NCBI RefSeq assembly: GCF_025685545.1
Contig: NZ_JAGSYC010000025.1
Location: forward strand, 372,001 to 436,000
DNA from: Granulicella paludicola
GTDB taxonomy: Bacteria; Acidobacteriota; Terriglobia; Terriglobales; Acidobacteriaceae
DNA length: 64,000 nt
Direction: 5' to 3'
Shown: positions 22,431 through 31,215 of the stretch, piece by piece
How the letters are laid out: every line of letters begins with the position of its first letter
How positions within the stretch are numbered: the first letter of the stretch is position 1
The notes under the pieces: model-generated
What the model saw: only the letters and a program-made list of their open reading frames with translations
Databases searched by the model: none
Told to the model about the DNA's origin: nothing
Translations under genes and position numbers: made by a program

Positions 22431-25022
22431 TTACTGCGGAGGCTGTTGATTGGGGTCGGAGGGTTTGGGCTTGCCTGCGCCGAACATCTTTTGGAAGATG
22501 TTGCGGTGCTTGGCTGGCTCTTCGGCTGGCTGCTGGGGGGGCTGCTGGTTCTGGATGGTGGCCTGGGGTATCTGGGGTGGCTGTTGTTGCTGGGGCTCAT
22601 TGTCGGAGCCGCCCTTGAAGAAGTTGAAGAGCTTGCTGCCGAAGCTTTGCGGTGAGGTTTCGCCCATGTGCGAGCAGGTGCCGGGAGGGGTGGTGCCGAC
22701 GAGGAAGGCCATGGATACGTCGTTGTCGGGGCAGGTGTCGTCGGCAGCCATGCCGGTGGGGGTGTTGATGCGGAGGACTTCGACGCCAGAGGGGGCGGAG
22801 AAGCTCTTCATGTCCGAGTACTGCGGGAGCTTGATGGCGCGGCTCATGAACTCGGCCCAGATGGGAGCGGCGGCGTCGGCGCCTTGCAGCTTGACGTCGG
22901 TGTAGTCGTCGTTGCCGACCCAGATGATGCAGAGCAGGTTTGATGAGTAGCCAGCGAACCAGGCGTCATGCGAGGTGCCTGTCTTTCCGGCGGCGGGAGC
23001 GTAAAAGCCGTGGGCGCGCGCGGCGCTGCCGGTGCCATACGTCATCACGGCTTCCATCAACGACTGCGTGAGGTAGGCGACTTTGGGATCGAGGACCTGT
23101 TTGGCTTCGGGGGTGAAGTCGGCGACGATGTCTCCCTGCGGGTTGCGGACGCTGGAGAGCACCCAGGGTTTGAGATGGATGCCGTTGTTGGCGAAGACGG
23201 TGTAAGCACCGGCCATGTCGATGGGCGTGGCGCTGTAGGTGCCGATGGCCATCGAGGGGGTGGCTTTGGCGTTGACGATGCCTGCGGAGCGAGCGAGGGA
23301 GGCGACGTTGGTGAAGCCGACCTTCTGTGCGAGCGCAATGGTGGCGATGTTGAGCGAGTGCTCGATGGCGGTGATGGCGGTGACCATGCCGGGGTATTCG
23401 CCGTGCTCGAAGTTGCCGGGGGTGTAGCCGCCGCCGAAGTCCTGCGGGTCGTCGTTGAGCTTGGTGAGCGCGGTGAAGACGCCGCTCTCGTCGAGGGTGG
23501 TGCCGTTGAGCGAGGTGTTGTAGGCCGTGGCGTAGACGAAGGGCTTGAAGATGGAGCCGGTGGGTCGCTCGGCGACGGCGTGGTTGAGTTGCGAGACAGC
23601 GTAGTTGCGACCGCCGACGAGAGCGAGGATCTGGCCGGTGTGCGGATTGAGAGCGACGAGCGAGACCTGCGGGTAGGTGATGGGGCCGGTAGGAGTCGGG
23701 TCAGCTTCACCGGGCTTGCCCTTGGTGGTCTTTCCGTGAGCGCGGGCGTAGCGGCGGCGAACGAGTTCGTCGACGTGCTTCATGCCTTCGGCGACTGCGT
23801 CGGAGGCGGCGCGCTGGAGCTCGGGGTCAAGCGAGGTGTAGATGCGGAGGGCACCGCGCGAGGAGCTGGAGTCGCCGAGGCGCTGCACGATCTGGTCGTG
23901 GACGAGATCGACGAAGTAGGGAGCTTCGCTGGCATCGATGTTCGGCGGAGCGAGGCGAATAGGTTCCGCCTTCGCCTTATCCGCGTCAGCCTGGGAGATG
24001 GCTTCGGTTTCGACCATGGAGTCGATGACGATGTTGCGGCGCTCGAGCACGCGGTCGGGGTGCTTGTAGGGGTTGAAGTAGCTGGGGCGTTGAATGATGC
24101 CTGCGAGCATGGCGCACTCGGCGAGATCGAGCTGGCGGAGATCTTTGCCGAAGTACGATTCGGCGGCTTCGCCGAAGCCGTTGATAGCGAAGCTGCCACG
24201 CTGGCCGAGGGGAATCTGGTTGGCATACATCTCGAAGATCTGCTGCTTGTCGAAGCGATGCTCGAGTTGGAAGGTGATCATGATCTCGGCAATTTTGCGC
24301 GAGTAGGTTTTTTCAGGTGTGAGAAAGAAGCCGCGCGCGAGCTGCTGGGTGAGGGTGGAGCCGCCGCAGCTTTTGTGTCCGGCGAGGATGTCCTGCACGG
24401 CGCACTTGATAGTGCGACCGTAGTTGAGGCCGCCATGCTCGAAGAAGCGGCGATCTTCGATGGCGACGACGGCCTGCACCATACGCGGGGGAATCTGGTT
24501 GTAGGTTACGAGGCGGCGCTTGGTGCGGTTCTTGTCTTCGCTCATCGCGGTGATGAGCTGCGGCTCGAGCTTGTAGGCGGCGAGCGCGGCACCGTTTTCG
24601 GCGGTGATGGATTTGACGACGGGCTTGCCGTCGGTGCCGACGGCGGTGGTGATGGTGGCGCCATCCATGGCGAGGTAGCTCTGCGGGCCGGGCTTGATGA
24701 GGATGGAGTCGTCCTGCAGCTGGTAGTCGCCGAGTTGCTGCGAGCTGTTGTAGCCAGCGCGGCGGAGCGAGGTGGCGATGGACATAGCCGAGAGCTGCTG
24801 GCCGACACGGACTTCCTGCGGGGCTGCGTAGACCTGCGCGACGGAGGCGAAGAGCGGCCCCTGCGCGAGACGTCTTTCGACTTCACCGCGGTACTTCATG
24901 TAGAAGTAGCCGAAGACGAGGCCGCCGAGTGCCACGCAGGCGAGGCAGGCGATCATCGCGAAGCGCGCCAGCTTCATGAGGAGAGAGTTCGAGGTGTTCG
25001 CGAGCTTGAGCTTTACGGGCAT
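22431..25022 (-). CDS. Bifunctional penicillin-binding protein (class A, PBP1)
   Basis: An 863-residue peptidoglycan synthase: short cytoplasmic start, one membrane anchor (FAMIACLACVALGGLVFGYF), a UB2H-like segment, a GT51 glycosyltransferase domain (catalytic Glu in EDRRFFEHGG; GGSTLTQQLARGFFL) and a transpeptidase domain with SxxK (GSIFKPF), SxN (HSLNIA) and KTGT (AGKTGTSHDAW). The C-terminus is a Gln/Pro-rich low-complexity tail (QQQQPPQIPQ, QNQQPPQQPAEEPAK). The order of domains is closest to PBP1B. It acts on the outer face of the inner membrane in cell-wall elongation or division. ATG 25022 is preferred to TTG 25031. proS lies 68 bases upstream on the same strand. Confidence 0.93.
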   Translation of the reverse strand: MPVKLKLANTSNSLLMKLARFAMIACLACVALGGLVFGYFYMKYRGEVERRLAQGPLFASVAQVYAAPQEVRVGQQLSAMSIATSLRRAGYNSSQQLGDYQLQDDSILIKPGPQSYLAMDGATITTAVGTDGKPVVKSITAENGAALAAYKLEPQLITAMSEDKNRTKRRLVTYNQIPPRMVQAVVAIEDRRFFEHGGLNYGRTIKCAVQDILAGHKSCGGSTLTQQLARGFFLTPEKTYSRKIAEIMITFQLEHRFDKQQIFEMYANQIPLGQRGSFAINGFGEAAESYFGKDLRQLDLAECAMLAGIIQRPSYFNPYKHPDRVLERRNIVIDSMVETEAISQADADKAKAEPIRLAPPNIDASEAPYFVDLVHDQIVQRLGDSSSSRGALRIYTSLDPELQRAASDAVAEGMKHVDELVRRRYARAHGKTTKGKPGEADPTPTGPITYPQVSLVALNPHTGQILALVGGRNYAVSQLNHAVAERPTGSIFKPFVYATAYNTSLNGTTLDESGVFTALTKLNDDPQDFGGGYTPGNFEHGEYPGMVTAITAIEHSLNIATIALAQKVGFTNVASLARSAGIVNAKATPSMAIGTYSATPIDMAGAYTVFANNGIHLKPWVLSSVRNPQGDIVADFTPEAKQVLDPKVAYLTQSLMEAVMTYGTGSAARAHGFYAPAAGKTGTSHDAWFAGYSSNLLCIIWVGNDDYTDVKLQGADAAAPIWAEFMSRAIKLPQYSDMKSFSAPSGVEVLRINTPTGMAADDTCPDNDVSMAFLVGTTPPGTCSHMGETSPQSFGSKLFNFFKGGSDNEPQQQQPPQIPQATIQNQQPPQQPAEEPAKHRNIFQKMFGAGKPKPSDPNQQPPQ

Positions 25023-25038
25023 AGGGGCCAAGGAGACA

Positions 25039-25079
25039 AGGGGATAGAACCCAGGGGACAGAGTGAGGCTCTATCCCCT
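25039..25079 (-). terminator. Possible stem-loop between proS and the PBP gene
   Basis: aggggatag (25039-25047) and ctatcccct (25071-25079) form a 9-bp stem with a 23-base loop, just after the proS stop. No T-tract follows, so it may be a processing or attenuation site instead. Confidence 0.4.
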
Positions 25080-25090
25080 GTATGGGTTAT

Positions 25091-26944
25091 TTAGTTGGAC
25101 GTCGTCAGCAGCGATTGGAGATGCGCAGTGATGTTGTCGAGGCTGATGTCCGTTGTGGTGCCGCTGAGGCGGTCGACGATCTCGACCTGGCCTTCGGCGA
25201 GCTTCTTACCGATGTTGATACGGTAGGGCACGCCGATGAGTTCCGCGTCCTTGAACTTGACGCCTGCGCGCTCGTCGCGGTCGTCAAGGAGGACGTCGAT
25301 GCTCGCATCGGAGAGATTTGCAGCGATCTTCTCCCCTTCGACAAGCAGATTCGCTTCCTTGATGTTGGTTACCGTGACGACGACCTGATAGGGCGCGATG
25401 GTGGCGGGCAGGGCGTACTGATCTGCGTTGCCAGCGGCGGCGAACTTCGCGGCGGATGACTCGATGGCCGAGGTAAGGATGCGCTCAATGCCGATGCCGT
25501 AACAGCCCATGATGGGCGTGACTTCCTTGCCGTTGGTATCGAGGACGCGTGCGCCCATGCTCTCGGTGTACTTGGTGCCGAGCTTGAAGATGTGACCGAT
25601 CTCCACAGCCTTGCCCAGACGCAGGGGCTGTCCTCCGATGGGGTCGAGCTCACCTTCGTTGACGTTGCGGATGTCGGCCGTGAGGGTGGTAGAAAAGTCG
25701 CGTTCCGGCGTGACGTTGCGGAAGTGGTGGTCGAGTTTGTTAGCGCCGGCGACGAGGTTCTTGCGGCCAGCGAGACCGGGGTCGAGCACGACGATGGTCT
25801 TGAGGCCTTCGCCTGCGTTTTCGCGGGAGACGCCCTTGAGCTTGTCTAGCGGCTTGCCGGACTTGAGACCGTTGAGCGAGCCGTTGGTCATGACCTGCTC
25901 GATACCGATTGGACCGAGATAGCCAGCGGGGCCGCCGATGTAGAGCGCGAGCTCTTCGGGCAGCATGGGGCGCAACTCGGCGGTGCCAGCGATGGCGTTG
26001 AGCTTGGTTTCGTTGACCTGGTGATCGCCGCGCAGGAAGGCGACGATGGGGCGCAGCGGTTCGCCTGCGGGATGCGCGGAGCGGGTGCCCATGAAGGCGA
26101 CGCACTTGATGTCCTGCGAGGGGAGGATGCTGAGGAACTCGCAGATGTCCGCGATGGCTCCCTTGCCGGGAGTATGGATGAGCTCGGGTGTGCCGTCGCC
26201 GGTGGGGGCGAGGTCTTCGACGGGCGCGAGCTGCGAGGTGGCTTTTTCAAGGTTGGCTGCGTAGCCCGACACGGAGGAGGCGATGAGGTCTTCACCGGCT
26301 TCGGTGTAGACCATGAACTCCTGCGAGCCGGAGCCGCCCATGGCACCGGAGTCGGCTTCGACGGCGACGAATTCGAGGCCACAGCGGGTGAAGATGGCGC
26401 GGTAGGCGGCGTCGTGCAGGTCGTAGCTCTTGTCAAGACCGGCGGTGTCGATGTCGAAGGAGTAGGCATCCTTCATCAGAAACTGGCGAACGCGCAGCAG
26501 GCCGGACTTGGGGCGCGGCTCGTCGCGGAACTTAGTCTGGATCTGGTACCAGATCTGCGGCAGCTGCTTGTAGCTGCGGAGCTCATTGCGCGCGATGGAG
26601 GTCATGACCTCTTCGTGGGTCATGGCGAGGACGAGCTCAGCACCTTTGCGGTCCTTGAGCTTGAACATGTTGTCGCCCATGACCTCGTAGCGACCGGACT
26701 CTTCCCAGAGCTCGCGCGGGTTCAGCGTAGGGAGCAGGAACTCCTGGCCGATCTTGTCCATCTCTTCGCGCACGATGGCGACGATCTTGTTGATGGCGCG
26801 CTGGCCGAGTGGCAGATAGCTGTAGATGCCTGCGCCAAGCTGGCGAATGTAACCGGCGCGGAGAAGCAGCTTGTGGCTGGCAACTTCGGCGTCTGTGGGG
26901 GCTTCGCGGAGGGTGGGGATGAAGAGCTTCGACCAACGTTGCAT
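25091..26944 (-). CDS. proS: Prolyl-tRNA synthetase (bacterial type with editing insert)
   Basis: A 617-residue class II synthetase charging tRNA-Pro in the cytosol. It begins [16 protein letters not shown], has motif 2 in [26 protein letters not shown], a long INS-type editing domain between motifs 2 and 3, motif 3 near [11 protein letters not shown] and a C-terminal anticodon-binding domain. Length fits the long bacterial form. The frame stays open to 27097, but those 51 extra codons run through repeat DNA and non-family sequence, so ATG 26944 is chosen. Confidence 0.95.
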   Translation of the reverse strand: MQRWSKLFIPTLREAPTDAEVASHKLLLRAGYIRQLGAGIYSYLPLGQRAINKIVAIVREEMDKIGQEFLLPTLNPRELWEESGRYEVMGDNMFKLKDRKGAELVLAMTHEEVMTSIARNELRSYKQLPQIWYQIQTKFRDEPRPKSGLLRVRQFLMKDAYSFDIDTAGLDKSYDLHDAAYRAIFTRCGLEFVAVEADSGAMGGSGSQEFMVYTEAGEDLIASSVSGYAANLEKATSQLAPVEDLAPTGDGTPELIHTPGKGAIADICEFLSILPSQDIKCVAFMGTRSAHPAGEPLRPIVAFLRGDHQVNETKLNAIAGTAELRPMLPEELALYIGGPAGYLGPIGIEQVMTNGSLNGLKSGKPLDKLKGVSRENAGEGLKTIVVLDPGLAGRKNLVAGANKLDHHFRNVTPERDFSTTLTADIRNVNEGELDPIGGQPLRLGKAVEIGHIFKLGTKYTESMGARVLDTNGKEVTPIMGCYGIGIERILTSAIESSAAKFAAAGNADQYALPATIAPYQVVVTVTNIKEANLLVEGEKIAANLSDASIDVLLDDRDERAGVKFKDAELIGVPYRINIGKKLAEGQVEIVDRLSGTTTDISLDNITAHLQSLLTTSN

Positions 26945-27071
26945 ATCTGTTCGATTGTAGCGGAGAGGGGTGGAGGGAGGAGTGGGCGGGGCAAATGCAG
27001 GTCTCTCCACTGCGCATCGCGGTAGGGCTGCGATGCTTCGGTCGAGATGACAATTCAGAGGTGGTTCTGAG

Positions 27072-27213
27072 AAGCAGATTCCCTTCGGGAATGACAAATA
27101 AAACGGCAGCTACAGACGCAGATTCCCTGCGGGAATGACAAAGCGAAATGCGGAAGGGCAAAGCAAAAGGGCAAGGGCAACTATGGAAGCGGATTCCCTA
27201 CGGGAATGACAAA
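27072..27213 (+). repeat. Three REP-A copies between proS and kdsD
   Basis: Copies at 27072-27097, 27116-27142 and 27187-27213, all in the same orientation, with A-rich gcaaa/ggcaa spacers. They fill most of the gap between two minus-strand genes. Confidence 0.85.
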
Positions 27214-27225
27214 GAGTGAAGGACC

Positions 27226-28206
27226 CTAGCTGAGGATGTCGTGCAGGTGCAGGATGCCTAGGACGGGTGTGGTCGGGGTGCCGTCGGCGGTGACGATGAG
27301 GGCGGTGATCTTGTGTAGCTCCATTAGGATCAGCGCGTCGGCTGCGAAGAGATCGGGGGCGATGGTGCGCGGTGAGGCGTGGAGGATCTCGGAGGCGGAG
27401 CGGTGGAAGGCGGCGGGGCCTTCGCGTTCGAAGAGGCGGCGGAGGTCGCCGTCGGAGAGGATGCCGAGGAGGGTGCCGTTCTGCTGGATCGTGGTGATGC
27501 CGAGGCGGCGGGCGGAGATCTCGTGGATGATCTCGGGCAGCGTGGCCGTGGGCAGCACGGAGGGCAGAGCGTCGCCGGTGTGCATGAGCTCGCGGATGGC
27601 GGTGAGGCGACGACCGAGCTGACCGCCGGGGTGGAGCTCGGCGAAGTTTTGCGGTTGAAAGTCGAGGCGTTGACTGACGTCGATCGCGAGGGCATCGCCG
27701 AGGGCGAGCATGGCGGTGGTGGAGGCGGTGGGCGCGAGTTGATGCGCGCAGGCTTCGCGGTCGACCGAGACATCGAGGGTGTGGGCGCTGGCGGTTGCGA
27801 GCGAGGAGGTGGTGCAGCCGGTGATGCTGACGAGCGTGATGCCGAGGCGCGGCAGGACGGGGATGAGGCGGAGGAGCTCGTCGGATTCACCGGAGTAGCT
27901 GAGGGCGATGAGGATGTCTCCGGCGGCGAGCAGGCCGAGGTCGCCGTGCAGGGCTTCGGTGGGATGGAGGAAGGCTGCGGGCGTGCCGGTGGAGAGCAGG
28001 GTCGCGGCGATCTTGCGGGCGATGAGGCCGGATTTGCCGATGCCAGTGAGGACGGTGCGATGCCCGGACTGCGCGGCTGTAACTATTGCGACGGCGACGG
28101 CATCGAACACTCGGCGCTGCGGGCCTTCGAGGCGAAGGGCGAGCTGCTCGAGCGCAGCGGCTTCGATGCGGATGAGGTCGGCTGGCGAGTTGGCGACGGT
28201 GTTCAT
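27226..28206 (-). CDS. kdsD: Arabinose-5-phosphate isomerase (SIS + CBS)
   Basis: A 326-residue cytosolic enzyme converting ribulose-5-phosphate to arabinose-5-phosphate, the first committed step to Kdo for LPS. An N-terminal SIS domain (TGIGKSGLIARKIAATLLSTG, then HPTEALHGDLG and SYSGESDELL) is followed by two CBS domains (from about residue 200). Length and domain order match KdsD/KpsF. The presence of Kdo supply agrees with LptE and the MsbA-like exporter elsewhere in the window. It starts at ATG 28206 and is divergent from the TlpA-like gene. Confidence 0.94.
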   Translation of the reverse strand: MNTVANSPADLIRIEAAALEQLALRLEGPQRRVFDAVAVAIVTAAQSGHRTVLTGIGKSGLIARKIAATLLSTGTPAAFLHPTEALHGDLGLLAAGDILIALSYSGESDELLRLIPVLPRLGITLVSITGCTTSSLATASAHTLDVSVDREACAHQLAPTASTTAMLALGDALAIDVSQRLDFQPQNFAELHPGGQLGRRLTAIRELMHTGDALPSVLPTATLPEIIHEISARRLGITTIQQNGTLLGILSDGDLRRLFEREGPAAFHRSASEILHASPRTIAPDLFAADALILMELHKITALIVTADGTPTTPVLGILHLHDILS

Positions 28207-28284
28207 CGGGACAACAGCGATGCTAGCAGAGCATGTGGCGTTAGACTAAGAGGAGCGCGAGGATCGAGCGCGGGAGGTTGGGCT

Positions 28285-28890
28285 GTGGTGCGTCGGATAG
28301 CGGTGTTGGCGGCAGTGTTTGTGGTGATTGGCGGATTGTTCTGGGCGGGTTGGTACAACCATCATCAGCGTCAGCTGGCGATGCAGCGCGTGCAGGACAG
28401 GATCACGACACTGACGAAGAACTCGCCGGAAGAAGCCAACAGCGGTGCTCCCGATGGTATGGGCGATACTTTGAAGGGGAAGGTCGCCCCGGGGTTTACG
28501 CTGGTCGACCTGAACGGCAAGAAGGTCTCGCTGGCTCAGTTCAAGGGACATCCGGTGGTCGTGAACTTCTGGGCGACGTGGTGCGGACCGTGCAAGCTGG
28601 AGATGCCGTGGTTCGAGGAGATGAACCAGAAGTACAAGGACAAGGGGCTGGTGATCCTTGGGCTTTCGCAGGATACGGGAACGGACGTGGCGGAGATTGC
28701 GAAGTCGGCGAAGAAGATCGGCGTGACGTACGAGATTCTGCAGCCGGATGACAACATTGCGAAGCTGTATGGCGGCGTCGATTATCTGCCGGAGACGTTC
28801 TATGTCGATGGCAAGGGAATGATCGCTGTTACCTCGGCGGGAGCTCCGACGAAGGATGAGATCGAAGCCAACGTGAAGAAGATTTTGTGA
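28285..28890 (+). CDS. TlpA-like membrane-anchored thioredoxin
   Basis: A 201-residue thiol-disulfide protein anchored by an N-terminal helix (VLAAVFVVIGGLFWAGW) with its thioredoxin domain outside the inner membrane. The active site is WATWCGPCKLEMPWF, and the cis-Pro region is DYLPETFYVD. Such proteins reduce cysteines in cytochrome c maturation or other exported proteins. The start is GTG at 28285 (or 28288), set by GGGAGG about seven bases upstream; the open frame to 27379 is the antisense of kdsD. Its stop overlaps the start of the next gene (ATGA), so the two are surely one operon. Confidence 0.92.
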   Translation: MVRRIAVLAAVFVVIGGLFWAGWYNHHQRQLAMQRVQDRITTLTKNSPEEANSGAPDGMGDTLKGKVAPGFTLVDLNGKKVSLAQFKGHPVVVNFWATWCGPCKLEMPWFEEMNQKYKDKGLVILGLSQDTGTDVAEIAKSAKKIGVTYEILQPDDNIAKLYGGVDYLPETFYVDGKGMIAVTSAGAPTKDEIEANVKKIL

Positions 28891-29405
28891 TGCAGGGAAT
28901 AGGGAGTAAGGAACAGGGAACAGGGAGATCGTTGCGGCTGCTTGCTGCCGCGGTGTTGGTGTGTGGGGCGCTTCAGGCGCAGCAGATCGATATGGGGGCG
29001 AAGAAGCCTGCGGGGCGCGATCATGTGGAGCTGCTGTCGGATGCGGTGGATGTGGCGGCGGGGAAGACGCAGGATGTCGAACTGCGCTTTCGGGTCGACC
29101 CGGGGTTTCATATCAACTCGCACACACCGATGGACGAGTTTCTGATTCCTACCAAGCTGACGCTGGATGGAGCGGGCGTGAAGGTCGTCAGTGAAGAGTA
29201 TCCGGCTGGGGTGAAGTTCAAGCTGCCGATCGGTGAGGGGACGATTCTCGATGTGTATCAGGGCGAGTTTCGGGTGATGCTGCGGGTCGTGGCTCCGAAG
29301 GGAGCGACGACGCTAAGTGGCATGCTGCGGTATCAGGCCTGCGATAACGCGGCGTGTTTTCCGCCGAGGACGTTGGGTGTTAAGGTGACTGTGAACGGGC
29401 GTTAG
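28890..29405 (+). CDS. Exported stand-alone nDsbD-like domain protein
   Basis: A 171-residue exported protein: signal peptide whose first 13 residues (MQGIGSKEQGTGR) are encoded by a G-rich repeat, then an immunoglobulin-like domain resembling the N-terminal domain of DsbD, with the paired cysteines in RYQACDNAACFPPRTL and a GFHINSH segment. In DsbD this domain passes electrons to periplasmic partners. Here the membrane and thioredoxin parts of DsbD are absent, and a TlpA-like protein is encoded immediately upstream with overlapping stop and start, which suggests the two work together. A strong terminator follows. Confidence 0.85.
   Translation: MQGIGSKEQGTGRSLRLLAAAVLVCGALQAQQIDMGAKKPAGRDHVELLSDAVDVAAGKTQDVELRFRVDPGFHINSHTPMDEFLIPTKLTLDGAGVKVVSEEYPAGVKFKLPIGEGTILDVYQGEFRVMLRVVAPKGATTLSGMLRYQACDNAACFPPRTLGVKVTVNGR
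28893..28927 (+). repeat. G-rich repeat C at the start of the nDsbD-like gene
   Basis: cagggaatagggagtaagg followed by two caggga units, starting right after the ATG. It is read in the same frame as the copies in lhr and priA (GSKEQG versus GNREQG). Confidence 0.75.
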
Positions 29406-29430
29406 CTCTAACTTTTGGCAGATGCAAACA

Positions 29431-29460
29431 ACAGACCCACCTTCGAAGAGGTGGGTCTGT
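29431..29460 (+). terminator. Intrinsic terminator after the TlpA/nDsbD pair
   Basis: A perfect 12-bp stem, acagacccacct / aggtgggtctgt, with a six-base loop, 25 bases after the stop. It can also serve the convergent minus-strand gene. Confidence 0.8.
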
Positions 29461-29479
29461 GGACGTCTAGGCGGAAAGA

Positions 29480-29839
29480 CTAGCGACCGCGATAGATATG
29501 TTCGACGGCGACGCGGTAGCCCTGGCGGAAGCCTTCGCGATAGGACTGGCGATCGGGCGGCGCGATGAAGTGCGGGTTGCGATACTCGTCGCGATTGTTG
29601 ACGTCGGGGCGACGGTGGTTGTCGAAGTCACGGCGAGCCCCTTCGACTCCGTCATGGAAGCCGCGCTGCTGCGCTGCTGCAAACTGAGGAGGCGGTGCAT
29701 CCCAGCCGCCACGATCGTAGCCGGGGCCTTGGGGTGGAGGCCCCTGATAGTACTGAGCGGAAGCGACTCCACTGGCGGCGAGCAAGGCGAAGGAGAGAAG
29801 CGCGGTGGCGGTGCGAGTGGTGGTGCGTTTCGTGATCAT
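29480..29839 (-). CDS. Small exported protein, Pro/Gly/Tyr-rich, unknown function
   Basis: A 119-residue protein with a signal peptide (TATALLSFALLAASGVASA), then a Pro/Gly/Tyr-rich stretch (QYYQGPPPQGPGYDRGGW), an FHDGVEGARRDFDNHRRPDVNN segment and, near the end, a second similar unit SYREGFRQGYRVAVEHIY. The two G-F/V-x-x-G-x-R-like units resemble each other, hinting at a short internal repeat. Likely periplasmic; no enzymatic motif is visible. Confidence 0.75.
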   Translation of the reverse strand: MITKRTTTRTATALLSFALLAASGVASAQYYQGPPPQGPGYDRGGWDAPPPQFAAAQQRGFHDGVEGARRDFDNHRRPDVNNRDEYRNPHFIAPPDRQSYREGFRQGYRVAVEHIYRGR

Positions 29840-29998
29840 GGTTTGATCCTTTCCTGCAACAGGGGAGCCTCGTTGTTGGCTCTTGTTGTTAGAGACACGG
29901 AAAGGTCTAGCGAGTTGCCGGAAATTTAGTGCAACTTATGCCGACGAAGCGAGTTGTAACTCAGCGCGCCGAAGGATTCGCAGAGCTCTACGCCTCAA

Positions 29999-31138
29999 TC
30001 AGGGATGAGTAGGATAGATAGCCAGGCCAACGGGACTATCGGCAATGGTCGCGCTCTGATACGAGGTAAGTGTGCCGTTCGCGTTGATCTGGAAGGATTG
30101 GACGCTGCCAGCCTCACGAACCACATAGGCCAACTGCCCGCCTGGGTCCATCTGGATGATGTAGGGTTGTCCAAACTCCGACATGGTGGCCGGGCTTAGC
30201 GGAGCAAGACCTCCGAGTGTCCCGGTGGTGCTAAAGAGAGAGATGGTCGAGTCGTCGCGGTCGATAACGTAGGCGTGGCTCCCATCGATGGTCAGGCCGA
30301 TGTCGGTGGCGCCGTTTCCGGTGGGGATCGGGCCGAGCGACGTGAGAGTTCCGTTCGAAGCACTGATCGAGTAGACATCCACCGCGTTGCTGCGACCCTG
30401 AGTCGCATAGATGTACTTACCGGAGGGATCGAGGCGAAGTGTGAAATAGTCGGTCCCCGGAACAGTGGGCGTAGGTAGTGGCGTCAGAGCGCCGGTCGTC
30501 TGATCGATGGAGTAGCAGACGACATAGCCATACTCTCCGACATAGAGGTAGTTCCCGGTCGGGTCTGTGACGATACCGCCGGGGCTCGTGAAGGTGCCGA
30601 GGATACCGGGAGCGTTCGGCAGTGTAGTGACAATAGCGGGAGCGAGTGCGCCTGTTGTGCGGTTAACCGTATACTCCGACACGGTATTCAAGCCGGTGTT
30701 TGCCACGTAAACGAAACGCCCGGCTGGATCAATGGTCATATTCTCCGGGCGGTTGTTGGCGTTCGACGCGGCGGCAGTGCTGGCCAGAGTGAGGGTGCCG
30801 GTGCCAGGGGTGATGCTGTAGGAGCTGACTGCTCCGTTCAGGAAACCCGCATAGAAGACGAATTTACCGAGGGGGTCCATGGCCATGGCCCCGAAGTTGT
30901 CTCCCGTAACGACATCTACCTGCGAGGTGGGAGTCCAGACGCCGGCAGAAGAGACCGTGAAACTGTAGATTTCGCCACTGAAGCCGCCGACGTAGGCGAA
31001 CTGGGCTTTCGCTGTGGGGGTGACGGTCGATACGGGTGTACCTCCCGTGGACGTGGCACCGCCAGAGGCGCAGCCCACAATAGCGGCGAGTGCCATAAGG
31101 AAGGAGGCTCTTGGTAGCCAGCGTTGTGTGGGGGCCAT
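29999..31138 (-). CDS. Lactonase-like seven-bladed beta-propeller lipoprotein
   Basis: A 379-residue protein with a lipoprotein signal (lipobox AIVGC at about residues 19-23) and repeated beta-propeller blades of the YncE/lactonase (Pgl-like) kind, for example DPLGKFVFYAG, DPAGRFVYVAN, DPTGNYLYVGE and DPSGKYIYATQ. Proteins like this are abundant in Acidobacteria; enzymatic 6-phosphogluconolactonase activity cannot be assumed for an exported form. ATG 31138 is chosen because it begins the lipoprotein signal (MAPTQRWLPRA); the upstream 13 codons are charged and lack function. Confidence 0.85.
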   Translation of the reverse strand: MAPTQRWLPRASFLMALAAIVGCASGGATSTGGTPVSTVTPTAKAQFAYVGGFSGEIYSFTVSSAGVWTPTSQVDVVTGDNFGAMAMDPLGKFVFYAGFLNGAVSSYSITPGTGTLTLASTAAASNANNRPENMTIDPAGRFVYVANTGLNTVSEYTVNRTTGALAPAIVTTLPNAPGILGTFTSPGGIVTDPTGNYLYVGEYGYVVCYSIDQTTGALTPLPTPTVPGTDYFTLRLDPSGKYIYATQGRSNAVDVYSISASNGTLTSLGPIPTGNGATDIGLTIDGSHAYVIDRDDSTISLFSTTGTLGGLAPLSPATMSEFGQPYIIQMDPGGQLAYVVREAGSVQSFQINANGTLTSYQSATIADSPVGLAIYPTHP

Positions 31139-31215
31139 AGTGCGATCACGGTATCGTGACCGTCTATGTCGCGTCAAGAGTAAATTGGCGTTTGCACTCG
31201 TTCACTCTTGTCCGA

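Noticed and set aside
22968-25094. A 708-codon open frame opposite the penicillin-binding protein gene
   Set aside because: It is the antisense of a fully recognisable PBP; its sequence is Gly/Val/Asp-rich with no motif, as expected from high-GC third positions.
26945-27097. N-terminal extension of prolyl-tRNA synthetase
   Set aside because: Its upstream end is a REP-A element and the rest is not family sequence; MQRWSKLF fits the known start.
27072-27213. Possible CRISPR array
   Set aside because: The repeats are short palindromes with uneven, similar spacers and no cas genes; the same elements occur singly elsewhere.
27379-28284. N-terminal extension of the TlpA-like protein
   Set aside because: It is the antisense of kdsD; the GTG at 28285 has a good ribosome site and precedes the membrane anchor.
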